Shown here: piece after piece, positions 24,480 to 35,029 of the stretch | Position numbering within the stretch: position 1 is the first letter of the stretch | How the letters are laid out: each line of letters begins with the position of its first letter | Origin: Paulownia fortunei | Taxonomy: Eukaryota; Streptophyta; Magnoliopsida; Lamiales; Paulowniaceae | Assembly (NCBI GenBank): GCA_019321725.1 | Contig: CM033115.1 | Location: 11,108,673-11,172,672 of the forward strand | Direction of reading: 5' to 3' | Length of the DNA stretch: 64,000 bases | Program-made: the position numbers and the translations under genes | The notes under the pieces: generated by a model | The model's input: only the letters and a program-made list of their open reading frames with translations | Told to the model about the DNA's origin: nothing | Databases searched by the model: none

Positions 24480-25652
24480 TGAGCCCATGGCTAGCTTAGA
24501 GTGAACCTAAGGGGTCACACACAAAATTTGGAGAAGTCCATTTATAGCCTAGAAATTAATCCAAGTGTTGGATTAAATTAATTAATGTGATTATTTAATA
24601 GAGTTTTAATTATTTCAAGTATGAAATTAATATAATTAATTAATTAGATTAATTAATTAGATCTAATTGGATTACGGAGCCCAATTGAAATATTTAATTA
24701 ATCAATTGAATCAATTAATTAAGATGGGCCTAATTAATTAGATAAATTAATTTAATTGATTGAATCAATTAAAATAGGGCGTAATTGATTAATTAGGCCT
24801 AGGCCCATTAGGTGTGGGCTTGTAGGAAGCCCATTAGGAAATTAGATTGGGAATTCAATTCCTAGAGGAAGTTGGATTGAAAATTTAATTCCAAAGAGGA
24901 AATAAGGAAAAAGGAAAGTTCTTATGAGATAAGAAAACTTGCTAAAAGAATTGGAGATAAGAAAGGAATAAGAGTCCTACATGGAAGGGACTTGTCGTAG
25001 CCTTTATTGTCAAACTTCTTGGACATTTTTAGGGGACCTTTTACTTCAGATTTTTGTTGGAAAAAAAGTGAAAAAATTCCCCCCCTCTCTTGAAGAAACA
25101 TAGTTTTCTTCATCTCCAAAAATTCGTCCCTTCTTTCCCTTTCAATCTTCAAAAGTTTTGCCAACCTTTTACCTAGTTTAATTCTTGATTCAATTGTTGA
25201 ATTAAGAATTAAATTAAACACCTAAAACACTAATTGTTAGTGTGTTCTTGTTCCAAATAAAATCATTATACGATAGAATTATCGAATTGAAAACTACTAG
25301 CATAGAATTCGGTTGCGAGTGGGCATCCAAGGTGTGGGTATCATTAGAGGGATAACATTTGAGATCCTATAAGAAAATCAGTTTTCAATCAAAGGGGTTT
25401 GAATTGAAGAACTTGGATATTCATTCATGTTGGATAATGATTTGAATCGTTTCAATCCCTACATCAGTTGGAGTGCAAATTAAGATAAGGGTTTCTGAAA
25501 CCTTCTTACTTTAGGTATCAGAAAACACACAATTGAGTAATTACGAAAGGGTTCTGGGATTAGTTTTATTACATGTGATGTAATGTATATTTATGTTTTT
25601 GAAAAATTTTAAATTTTGTTGTCTATATGTTTCCTAGGATTGCGCCAACCCA
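24480..25652 (+). repeat. 5' LTR of a copia element (left boundary approximate)
   Basis: Starts at TGAGCCCATGG, directly after LOG pseudogene text, and ends CCAACCCA just before a primer-binding site at 25657-25668 (TGATATCAGAGC, initiator Met type with one change). 24545-24830 is full of TTAATTAA palindromes. The small minus-strand frame 24922-25221 is chance. It is not convincingly similar to the 3' LTR start at 30726, so the assignment as partner is uncertain. Confidence 0.6.
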
Positions 25653-25656
25653 ATAG

Positions 25657-25668
25657 TGATATCAGAGC
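25657..25668 (+). other. primer-binding site of the copia element
   Basis: TGATATCAGAGC, followed by TAAGG, differs from TGGTATCAGAGC by one base and lies 4 bases after the LTR end. Confidence 0.7.
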
Positions 25669-25839
25669 TAAGGTTCGTGTGTTTCTGATACTTTTCGATT
25701 TCGTTTATTTAATATATGTGATAAATTAAATATTTATACGTGTGATTGATTTTGAATCAATTAATTTCTTTATTTGGGATTATTATTATTAATTGTTTTA
25801 AATGTTAAAATATTTTAAGAAACGAGATGAATTAAGAAA

Positions 25840-26054
25840 TTGGATTTCTTGATTCAAGAATTTTAAGATTAATGAAATCTTGAATTTCTTGATCCAAATT
25901 TTTTTCAAGATTTTTGAAATCTTGAATTTCTTGAAATGTGGCAAGAAAACAAATTCAAAAAGATTGATTTCTTGATCAAGAAAATTAGTTTTTTGATCAA
26001 GTTTTCAATATTTCTTAATGAGATCAAGAAATCAAGAATTCTTGATTAGATCAG
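25840..26054 (+). repeat. array of self-complementary TTCTTGATCAAGAA-type motifs
   Basis: About ten variants of 'tttcttgat(c/t)caagaa', 'gaaatcttgaatttcttga' and 'aaatcaagaattcttgat' follow one another with variable spacing. Each is close to a perfect palindrome centred on TGATCA or GAATTC. It lies ~200 bp inside a copia element, between the PBS and the GC-rich repeat. No coding potential. Confidence 0.7.
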
Positions 26055-26430
26055 AAATCAAGATTTTGTGAAAATCTTGAATTCTTAACAACAAGAAAAA
26101 AAAATTAGGTTGCCAACCACCCGAAGTGTGACATCGGGCGGGCTGTTGGTTGCCCATCGACACCCGACGTGTAGGCTGCCGACCACCTGATGTGCGGGCA
26201 TTGGGTTTCCCGTCGGCGGGAAACCAAGATTTTGTGAAAAACTTGAATTCTTAACAACAAAAAAAAAAATTTGGCTGTCAACCACCCAAAGTGTGACTTT
26301 GGGTGGGTTGTCAGTCGCCCATCAGCACCTGACGTGTGGGTTGCCAATCACCTAATATGCAGGCACCGAGTCGCCCATCGGCACCCAATGTGTTGTCTGC
26401 TAAACACCCGATGTGCAGGCGCCCAGCCAA
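26055..26430 (+). repeat. 166-bp tandem duplication with GC-rich core
   Basis: 'aaatcaagattttgtgaaaa' at 26055 recurs as 'aaaccaagattttgtgaaaa' at 26221. Each copy continues through 'cttgaattcttaacaacaa', an A-run, then a GC-rich block with 'accacccgaagtgtgac' and 'cgtgtaggctgccgaccac'. A further partial core occupies 26390-26430. Inside the core a ~50 bp subunit around CACCCGAxGTG repeats. Open frames on either strand follow the repeat and lack homology. Confidence 0.7.
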
Positions 26431-28230
26431 CCAACATCCATCTCATTATGTAATTGTTACGTAAAATTATGATTTTTTGTTTTAAAATTAAATGTTAATT
26501 TTTGAAAAATTATTTTTCATAAAAATCCCAAATTTGAAAGAAATTACACATAACGTAATTGATAAATTTATATGCTTTCATTATCATGTGATGATTTATG
26601 TTAAGCATGCTAGTTGGATGATCATGGAACCTAGCTAATGTGATTGGTTTAATTTTATGCATTATTGATTATTTTTGAGTTTTAATTAAAATGAGGCCTA
26701 TGAGTCTCACATTTCTCTGTTTTATTCTTAATGTATTTCTATCTCCCTCATATGTACCATCAATTGGAATTGTTCCATGGTTTCTTGTAGTTTTAACAAA
26801 TGTAATTAGAGTATAATTAGGCGGTGAGAAGTATCTTTTTGTAATTTGGCGGACATTACAAGAAGATGGAATGAAGATGAAGGAAAATTGAGGAATCAAA
26901 GTCCATGAATGTATGAGATATATTTATGTAATAGATAGGTTTATTTACATTTTTATTATACCTTGATCCACTTTAGCTCGAGTGGATCACATAGGATTAA
27001 AGGCTTATGATCATCCATTTATTTTAGTATGTATGTGATGCATGCTGTGTTTATTTAGTGCTTTTTCATGATTTATGTTTGTCATCGTTAAGATAGCAAA
27101 CATTAAATAAACAAGAAAAGAAAATGATGAGATCTTGTATAATAAATCTAGTATGATCCTCACTTGAAAATGTTTCAAGTTGAGAACCTTTATTGGTTCG
27201 ATATCAAGCGTAAATGGGCAATACTGGGTAGGATCCAATTGTTCATGTCTTCCATCAAAAGTAGTGGCATGCCGATATGCTACCACATTTAGTTAATTGG
27301 CCATAAGTCGTAGGATGCGCTAAGTTTTGACAAGCTGTGACCACTACTAAGCATTGAGATGCCCATGGGGTCTTTATCATTGGCCATGAGTCATGGGACG
27401 TTTAGATATTCCATCTACATAGATATTTGATGGATAATATTTGACACTTAGTACCATATGGGCTTATAAAATTGAGGTGTATGGGAAGAGGTGAGGCAAA
27501 ATAGCTTGAGGGTTGCATGGGGATGCAATTGCTAATGTTGTTAGCTACCTTTTAGTTTTGTCATATAAGCTCATAAAATTGTGGTATATGGCAAGGCTAG
27601 TTGGACCTCAACCCTACTAGAAAATTGGATTTTCCATATTTCTATCTAGAGGGTAATGGGATTTGAATAAAATAGTGGGAGATATTTATGATTAAAGACC
27701 ATATCATAAATGAATATTAATTGAATGAATGCATAAATTTCTGCCTCACATAGGATAATGGTTATCGCTAATAATTCCACAATAGATAATCTAGACAAAC
27801 AAACAAACTTACTGGCTCAATATAGATGTTTGTCACCATTGTGGATATTTAGGGTATAGAAAAAGGAAACACAAGTATTGACTTGCTTAGTTGAATTAGA
27901 AGGGGTTCTAATTCAAGTTTACACTTTGTTGATATCAACAATTAAGGTTGATAAATTTTTCTTTGGTATCGGATATGATCCCATCTTTGAAAGGTGTTGC
28001 AGTGGATGACAAGAAAATAGAGACTAAGACAAATAACGATCCTTAAGCTTGAGAATAAAGTAAGTGTTTCTTTATTGGATATAGGAATGATCCACTTAAC
28101 TCTAGATGGAATTAGGATAGTATAATTATTTGTCTTTGCTATATTGACAAATGAATTATACAATCCCAACATTCCATGCTACATAATCAACAAAGTAATA
28201 TAACAATTAGATAATCAAAATAATACATAC
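26431..28230 (+). other. decayed copia internal region, unassigned
   Basis: By position this should be gag, protease and pre-integrase, but I recognise no domain until about 28230. 27200-27480 contains 'ttggccatgagtcatggg' and related phrases twice (27299-27320 and 27382-27402). Open frames are short and unsupported. Confidence 0.4.
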
Positions 28231-28960
28231 TTGTGGTAAGCTAGATTAGGTCATATTTCTAAAGAAATAGTTCACAAGATGGTACATTTACTTGACTTTT
28301 TGGATTTGCATAAGGTACCAACTTTTAAATCTTATCTCAAGGAAAACATGACTAAATCACCATTTATGAGACAAATGGAGCAGACCATGCCTTTAGATGT
28401 GATCAAAAGAGACATAAGTAGTTCACTAAGTGTTAGTGCACAAGCAAACTATTCTTACTTCATTATTTTAAGATCCTTTGAAGGGTTCAAAGAATTTAGA
28501 CGTGAAGTAGAGAATTAAACCGACCAAAGTATTAAATCCATCGATGTGATCGAGGAAGAGAATACTAAGGTGGTAAGTTCTTGATTATCTAATGGAGAAT
28601 TAGATTCTCACTTTAAGTGAATCCAAGTTGAGTTTCTCCTATTTTCTCATTCATTATGGGAATTCACCCTAGAATCGACGATATTCTTGTCAAGCAAGAA
28701 TATTATTTAAGTAAATGCCTAAAACATCATATGAGATATGACGTGGCACAAGACCCCTCACATATATATCTAAGGGTATAAAGGGGTCTACTTCTTTAAA
28801 GCGGTTAGTGGGAGATAAGATGAATGTGAATCCATATTATGCAACTTTCTGGAGTATCCAAAAGAATCTAAAGGATACCAGTTCTATGATTCCTAAGAAT
28901 AAAGAAGTTTGTTTTATAGGGATATCATCTTCTTGAGAAGAAGAAATTTCTATTAGATAG
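28231..28960 (+). pseudogene. copia pre-integrase/integrase fragment
   Basis: Reads LGHISKEIVHKMVHL, VPTFKSYLKENMTKSPF and QANYSYFIILRSFEGFKEFR, then EVEN followed by a stop at 28516. This is the GAG-pre-integrase zinc-binding module and start of the integrase core of copia pol. A stretch including both the Asp before the DFSRYGY region and that region is deleted (RSF-EGFKEF). Integrase C-terminal text YPKESKGYQFYD occurs near 28860-28900. Confidence 0.8.
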
Positions 28961-30725
28961 TAATTGCTAGATCATAAAGCTTGAAGGAGTTCAAGGACCA
29001 TAGTTTGTCCCACAAGTAGCAATGGTGCATGAATAAATTACTAAAATTTCTAGTACACAACCTCTAATGAGATTTGAAAGGATCTTGAGGCAAATTATAC
29101 AATAAGAGCCTCTTGCTAGAGAGTAGCAAGGAGGATCTTTATTTTATAAATATTAATCTAACTAAGAAGTAAAGATGTGTGACATCAATTTGGGAAGATG
29201 ACCAAATGTCATGCAATCTGAAATGGACTTAATGTACTCTAACAAGGTTTGACCTTGGTAGGCCCATTAGTGGGAATGGTTCCCATTGGCTGCAAATGAG
29301 TCTGCAAATATAAATTAAAGAACATGGGGAGTTGGTGACCTATAAAGGCACAACTGGTAGCAAAGTGTTGTGCTCAAAGTCAAAGTGTTGACTATTGAGG
29401 ATATCTTTTACCAGATGTGATGCTAAAGTCCATTCAGATTAAGTTGGTTATATTCATATATTGCGACTGCTAGATATGGCAAAGGGATGTGAAGACTGTT
29501 TTTCTCAATAGGGGTATTAAGAATGGAATATAAGTTAAGCGGGCCCGAGGTCTTCATATCAAACATAAGTAAGCAAAAGGTTTGCGAGCTTTAGAGATCC
29601 ATTAAGGACTCAAAATAAATTTTCCGAATATGGAACATTTGATTTGCTAGGCAATCAAATGGTTTGATTTCCTTAGGAATGCGAATAAGCCATATGTGTA
29701 TAAGAGGTTTACTAGGAGTATGGTGATGATTGTTGTGTTTTACGATGATGACATTTTACTCATAGGAATGATGTAGGAATGTTGCAGTCAACTAAGACTT
29801 GTCATCTACAAAGTTCTCAAAAAGGGATTTGGGAGAAGCATGCTTGGGGATTAAGATCTATAGAGATAGATATGAAAGGATGTTTAGCCTATCCTAAATC
29901 TAAGTATATAAATTAGATGCTAAAAAGGTTTAGCATTGAAGAATCCTAGGAGAGATTCTTATTTTTGAGGCATAGGATTTCTTTTTTGGAAGTTCACATC
30001 CCCAAGGACTTCTAAAAGAAAGAGAATGACTCACATACTTTATACATCATTAATAGGAAGCAAAAAATATGCAAATCTATGTTCAAGATTTGATATAAAA
30101 AATACTCTGAGTGTCACGAACATATATCAGTCAATACAATGTGAAAAGTATTGGAAGCCGTAAAGATGATCTTTAGTACTTATGAAGCACTAAGGATTTC
30201 TTCTTGGAGTACGGTTATGGAGAACTATAACTAAGATACTTCATCTAGTTTTTAGTCTAAAGTAGATGACTTGAAGTCTATGTCTAGATTCGTGTTCATC
30301 CTAAATGGTGGGATGTTTAGTTGGAAAGAGTTTCAAGCTTGTAACAACTGTGGATTCCACCACCGTGATTGAATACATCGAGACATGTGATGCTGCAAAA
30401 ATGGACTGTTTGGATAGGGAACTCAATCCAAGTGTTGAATATAGTTCCAACCATTGTTGATTAAGTAATGGAGTACTGCGATAACAATGGGGGCTATTGC
30501 ACAAGCAAAGAAGCCAATATCTCATCAAAGGATCTAAATAGAAATAGATTAGCTATATTGTGATTCTGAAAATCATTGGTGAGGCAACATTAGCATGGAA
30601 AGATTTACCTCAACATAAAATATAGTAGACCCACTGGTTTAACTCTTTAGATAAGTATTTGAAGGACATCTTGAGGAAGATGGGCCTTAATACGAGGAAA
30701 ATTATCTCTAGGGCAAGTGGGAGAT
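28961..30725 (+). pseudogene. copia RT and RNase H remnants with polypurine tract
   Basis: Scattered collinear fragments: SEMDLMYSN near 29220, VFYDDDILLIG near 29735-29770 (the YVDD active-site box, here YDDD), DLGEACLGIKIYRD near 29827-29870, AIAQAKKPISHQ near 30495-30530 (RNase H), and GKWEIVRIVPDEP after the stop. A purine-rich CAAGTGGGAGA (30714-30724) ends the internal region. Very degenerate; no frame over 80 codons. The minus-strand frame 30301-30528 is a shadow. Confidence 0.7.
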
Positions 30726-30838
30726 TGTTAGAATAGTTCCCGATGAGCCAAATGATCTGGTTATTCTTATACTCTTACGAATCATTCTTATTCATATTAA
30801 TATCATTTATTTGGCACATTCGTAATTGGAATAGGAGT
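30726..30838 (+). repeat. start of a copia 3' LTR, truncated
   Basis: TGTTAGAATAGTTCCC follows the polypurine tract directly, as an LTR should. After about 113 bp the text changes to LTR sequence of the 'TGATAAGTGC' family. Confidence 0.6.
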
Positions 30839-31969
30839 GCCTAAATTGGCATCTCCAAATTCACTCCAAGTGTACTCCAAATTAACTTCAAATGTGCTCT
30901 AAATTCACATATATTTTTAGATTTGAATTTTGTCATATATTTTTGTCCATGCAATCAACTGATTTTGAAAAAGTGATCAACATGAAAGTTGTAAAGTTAT
31001 CTCTTTTCTTGATTTTCAAACTATAATCACCTAATTCTAAACCCTTAAAAGACTAAAAAAAGAAGAGAAACTAGAGAATACATTTTTATTACTATTAGAA
31101 AACTTACATTACTACTAAAAAACTTAGCCTAAATAAAGACAACAATAAAACTTTATTCCCCATCTAAGGGTTTTTATGTTTTCAATGAGATCTAAGAGCC
31201 CATATTTATAGTTGAAAAGTACCTAAATTGGCATCTCTAAATTCACTCCAAATCTACTTTAATTATGCTCTAAATTCATATGTCATTTTCATATTTGAAT
31301 TTTATCACACATTTTTCTATATAAAATTAGCCAATTTTGAAAAAGTGATCAACATGAAAACTATGTATTTGTTTGTTAGCTTCATTTTATAACTTGAATC
31401 ACCTAATTCCAACCACTAGGGAGAAAGTTATGCTTAATTTAAGAAAATATGTCAGTATAGATAGATCTTTTCTAATATACATACTTGGACGAATTTCCTA
31501 CTATAATCAAAACTGAATTGGATTGAGATTCCAACAATAAAGTTATAATTCTATCTCTTAGAATTCAAATGAAGTAGCTTCATAGGGCTTTTGAACATAG
31601 AGTTATACCTAAAATACAAAAATTGCACAATTCTAGAAATATGCTTACTTTTAGTTTAATACAAACCCAACAATCACTTGCAAAGTTTAAGTAATTTTTT
31701 ACATATATTTTGATCTACACGTGATAGATTTAAGCAAAAATGGCCCTTTTCTTCTAATTGTCATGCTTCTTTGATTCAATAAAATATTATCTCTCAACTT
31801 TGTCACAAATTGTGTTATCTTTTTTGGTTTTATTTTTGCTCTTTTTGATATCTTTTTGTTCATTGATTCCCTAACATAAAATATTAATAAAACTATACTA
31901 TTAACAAGAATCAAGCAAGGAAAGTATAAAGGATTTAATATAAACATATGTCAAAATATGCACTTATCA
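30839..31969 (-). repeat. 3' LTR of the 'TGATAAGTGC' gypsy family with internal duplication
   Basis: Minus strand starts TGATAAGTGCATATTTTGAC at 31969 and parallels 6662-7560. The distal part (30839-31020) is a second, partial copy of an LTR-internal segment ('gtgcctaaattggcatctcc' at about 30837 versus 'gtacctaaattggcatctct' at about 31219; 'gattttgaaaaagtgatcaa' at about 30961 and again near 31333). The frame 31699-31947 lies inside the LTR and is not a gene. Confidence 0.7.
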
Positions 31970-33699
31970 AATTTCCCTACACTTAACCCTTGCTCGTCCT
32001 CGAGCAAGCCTAAAATAAACCTAAACTAATCCACTTTTACAGGAAATCACAATTGCATTTAGTATATGCGATAAGCCTTTACACCCCTAGATTGCCCACA
32101 GAGGACGAGTTACAGTCTCGTGAGGATTTTCAACCGTGATACACACAAATACCCATAATAACTAACTTCCAACCATTATTCTTAGGAAACAACAAAGTAA
32201 TTTGGAAATAAAATCAAACAAGTGTTGAATCTAACCTTTAGTCATTCAAAAGTTAATACATTTCCACAATAAGCATACTCAAGTGTGCTTGTTAATAGTT
32301 AATGCCAATAGTGATGAAACCATGCATACTTCAAACTAGTGAATTCCCATTGAACCTCACAAAAACCATCACCCAATCTCTAATGGAAGAGTTAAATGTC
32401 ATAGGTTTTTCCTTTGTTATAAATCTCCACTACACCAAAGGCACCACACGAAATCAAAAGGTCTTTAACAAAGGTTCTAATGGGGCCTGAGGGTAGTGAT
32501 GTGGCTAAGAAATAAAAGGATAAGATGCAACAAAGATTCTAAAAACTTCATGGGATTAGAGACATAGAGTTTATCAAATAAAAATTCTCATAATCCATGA
32601 TTTTCAACACGGGGGCTTATTGTTATTGGATTGGACCTCTCTTCATCATTCTTATTAATTTTGAAATATCTTATTTTTAGTTGCAACTCGTAATATTTTT
32701 AGCACTTTGTAATTTTTTATTTTCTTTTTAATGAGAAACTCCCCCATATGTATCTTCTATTCTAACCCAATTTTTTTTGCAAGCTCACCTTGTCAATGGA
32801 ATGTCTCTTAAGCTCTAAATCATTTTTAGAACAAGTGTAGGACAATAGTGTATTTAGACTAAGTAAGAAGATATGGTTACCACAGAAAAATATTTATTTT
32901 TTGAAAGGCTCAAAGTAGCTTACTATGGGGGATATTCTTTTGGAACATCACATAGGGAACAAGTTGATTTGGCCATGGTGCTAGAAAACCTAATGTCTTA
33001 ATCATTTTTCAAGTGGTGCTCAATCAATCGTTTGCCTTGATAGACCAAAAGAAAAATAACACTCAATCCCTACATATCAAAAATCCAAGTGAAGATTAAA
33101 GCGAGGACATAAGAACTTTCTATTTTGACATGTTTGTCTCCACACTGAATAACATAACTATTTATGCAAAAAGATTTTAGTATAATTATCACAAAAATAT
33201 ATTAACCAAAGAACAACATCAAAGTCTAAAATAACACCCATCATCAATCAAACCACATTATTCGTGCTAAATTTTAATCATTGAAATTTGAAAAATATCA
33301 ACAACTAAATAAAATTTGACAATTCACAAACTTTTGTCAAAAACTTTATAAATTCGCCATGTTATGCAAAAACAAATATGGTACGTCTTAAGAGTGTTAA
33401 AGTTAACCTTTATTTTTCCATCCTTTCTCATGATTTCAACAGATCCAAAAGAAAATACGCTTGATTTAAAAAAAAAAACTAAAAAAACACACATTGAACA
33501 CACAGGACATGATATCAACTATCCCCCTTCTTAATCGAGACATTATCCCTAATGTCAAAAATAAAAGGAAAGTAGAGTTTAGAAGATATTACCTGAAATG
33601 TGACTTATTGGAAAATAAAGTTGAAATAACATAATATATACACTATTAGTTGAAATCATTAATGATAAATTTCACAAGCTGAAAGTTAAATTCATTTTA
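31970..33699 (-). mobile_element. internal 3' region of the same gypsy element
   Basis: Minus strand ends with GCTCGAGGACGAGCAAGGGT, then TAAGTGTAGGGAAATT, then the LTR. A 'clever' hallmark of large Athila/Tat elements is this 'GAGGACGAGCAA...GTGTGGGG' stretch plus polypurine tract before TGATAAGTGC. The remainder to 33699 is AT-rich and non-coding; small frames are unsupported. The boundary toward the LOG pseudogene is not resolved. Confidence 0.6.
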
Positions 33700-34420
33700 C
33701 ATTTTCAACCATTTTTCCTGTTGGACCAATCCACACGAGCTAAGGCTAAATTAGGTTCTGGTACATATGCTAGAAGTTGATCAATCAGTTGGTCAGGTGT
33801 TGGAGGAAAAATGAGAATTCATCTTGTAGACGGTGAAATAAAATCTTTTTATATAGCATGATCTACAAAAAATAGCAAACCATTAAAGAAACCATGAATG
33901 TTAAGAATACCTACAGATTTCTGGTGAATGTTGAGTTGTGCCTAAGAGACAACTTATTATAATTCCTCTAGTGTACCAAAACCATTAGGTAGGGTGATGA
34001 ATGCATCCACATTATTTAACATGTTAGGTATTCTGTCCTGAATATTTGACACTTTTAGCTTATCTCTGATGGTCATACTTGTGATATTTTGTATTGTTAA
34101 AGGTTTTAGGATAACTCCTAAAACTTTGACTCCTCCTACATAAGCAAAAGTAGCAACACTCTCCATTAAATCTAGATTGCCTCCCTCATATACTAAATGA
34201 ATTTTTCTTTCTGCTAAAGTTCTACCAAAGTTATTGGTTACCCTATAAACTCACTATTTTTACCTAGACGGGTTCCACAAAAGACATAAATACAATTGAA
34301 CTTACGTGTGGAAGAGACTTATATTTTTTTATTTTTTTTTTTTTTTGTAAGCAAGTTGTGCAAAAATAGAGTAAGTACGGTTCTATCTATTAAGGTGTGA
34401 ATAGCTCTTGTCTTAATGCC
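33700..34420 (-). pseudogene. LOG: LOG-like phosphoribohydrolase pseudogene, intronless (copy 2)
   Basis: Minus-strand frame 34166-33957 reads MESVATFAYVGGVKVLGVIL, KPLTIQNITSMTIRDKL, VSNIQDRIPNMLNNVDAFIT and [14 protein letters not shown] replaces the PGG of the nucleotide-binding motif. Upstream (34325-34170) and downstream (33955-33715, ending 'DQLLAYVPEPN' and 'GKMVENVK' before a stop) the rest of the protein is recognisable in other frames. No introns. It shares ~100 bp of 5' flank (34330-34420, including 'ttgcacaa' and an A-rich run) with copy 1 at 23800-24479, so both derive from one duplicated unit. Confidence 0.87.
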
Positions 34421-34535
34421 TCTATCTTAGGGTATAACAATAATGTGGAGATTAGTTTTTAAAGGCGCGATGGAGAAAAATAAAGATTTAAGTTATTTAG
34501 ATAATATAAGGTAAGGTTGATGACATTTTTATTAA
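34421..34535. other. left flank of the Helitron
   Basis: AT-rich sequence ending in A at 34535, the base next to the Helitron 3' end (T on the minus strand). Confidence 0.4.
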
Positions 34536-34562
34536 CTAGTAACTAACGCATGCGTTGCACGT
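34536..34562 (-). other. Helitron 3' terminus: palindrome plus CTAG
   Basis: Minus strand: GTGCAACGCATGCGTTAGTT then ACTAG. AACGCATGCGTT (34545-34556) is a perfect 12-bp palindrome able to form the short 3' hairpin that ends rolling-circle transposition; CTAG is 34539-34536. The next base is T. Confidence 0.75.
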
Positions 34563-35029
34563 AATTCATATGATTCTAGTAAATTAATTATATTATTTAA
34601 TAATTTATTTGAGTAAAATTAAGATATTATAAGATTTTCATAAATAAACATTATTAGATAAAAATATAATCAATAAAATATAAAATATTCTAAAATATTT
34701 TGTAAACTAATTATTGATAGATATGATTTGCAACAAAATAAGACACTCTTCTAGCTAATATTTTCTAGACGATACTTGCTTTTTAGAGATTGAAAATTGA
34801 ATGCTGGAATTTTTTTCACATGACATAATTGTTAAGTATCATAACTTTGTTTTACAATGAATCCTACTTTAATGTTGTGTATTCATAATGAAAATAAAAT
34901 ATTAGTTACTATTAATAATATATAATATATTACTAAGGAAAAAATATTTATACATGCACTTAAAATTTATTTGTACACAATATTCTTAGTCCGCATCTTT
35001 CCTCTTACATTTGAAGTGCTTAGTTTAAT

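Noticed and set aside
25840..26430. CRISPR-like array
   Set aside because: Repeats are of varying length and spacing, adjoin directly, have no unique spacers, and the context is a plant retroelement.
30301..30528. Minus-strand 75-codon frame
   Set aside because: Antisense to decayed copia pol; no recognisable protein.
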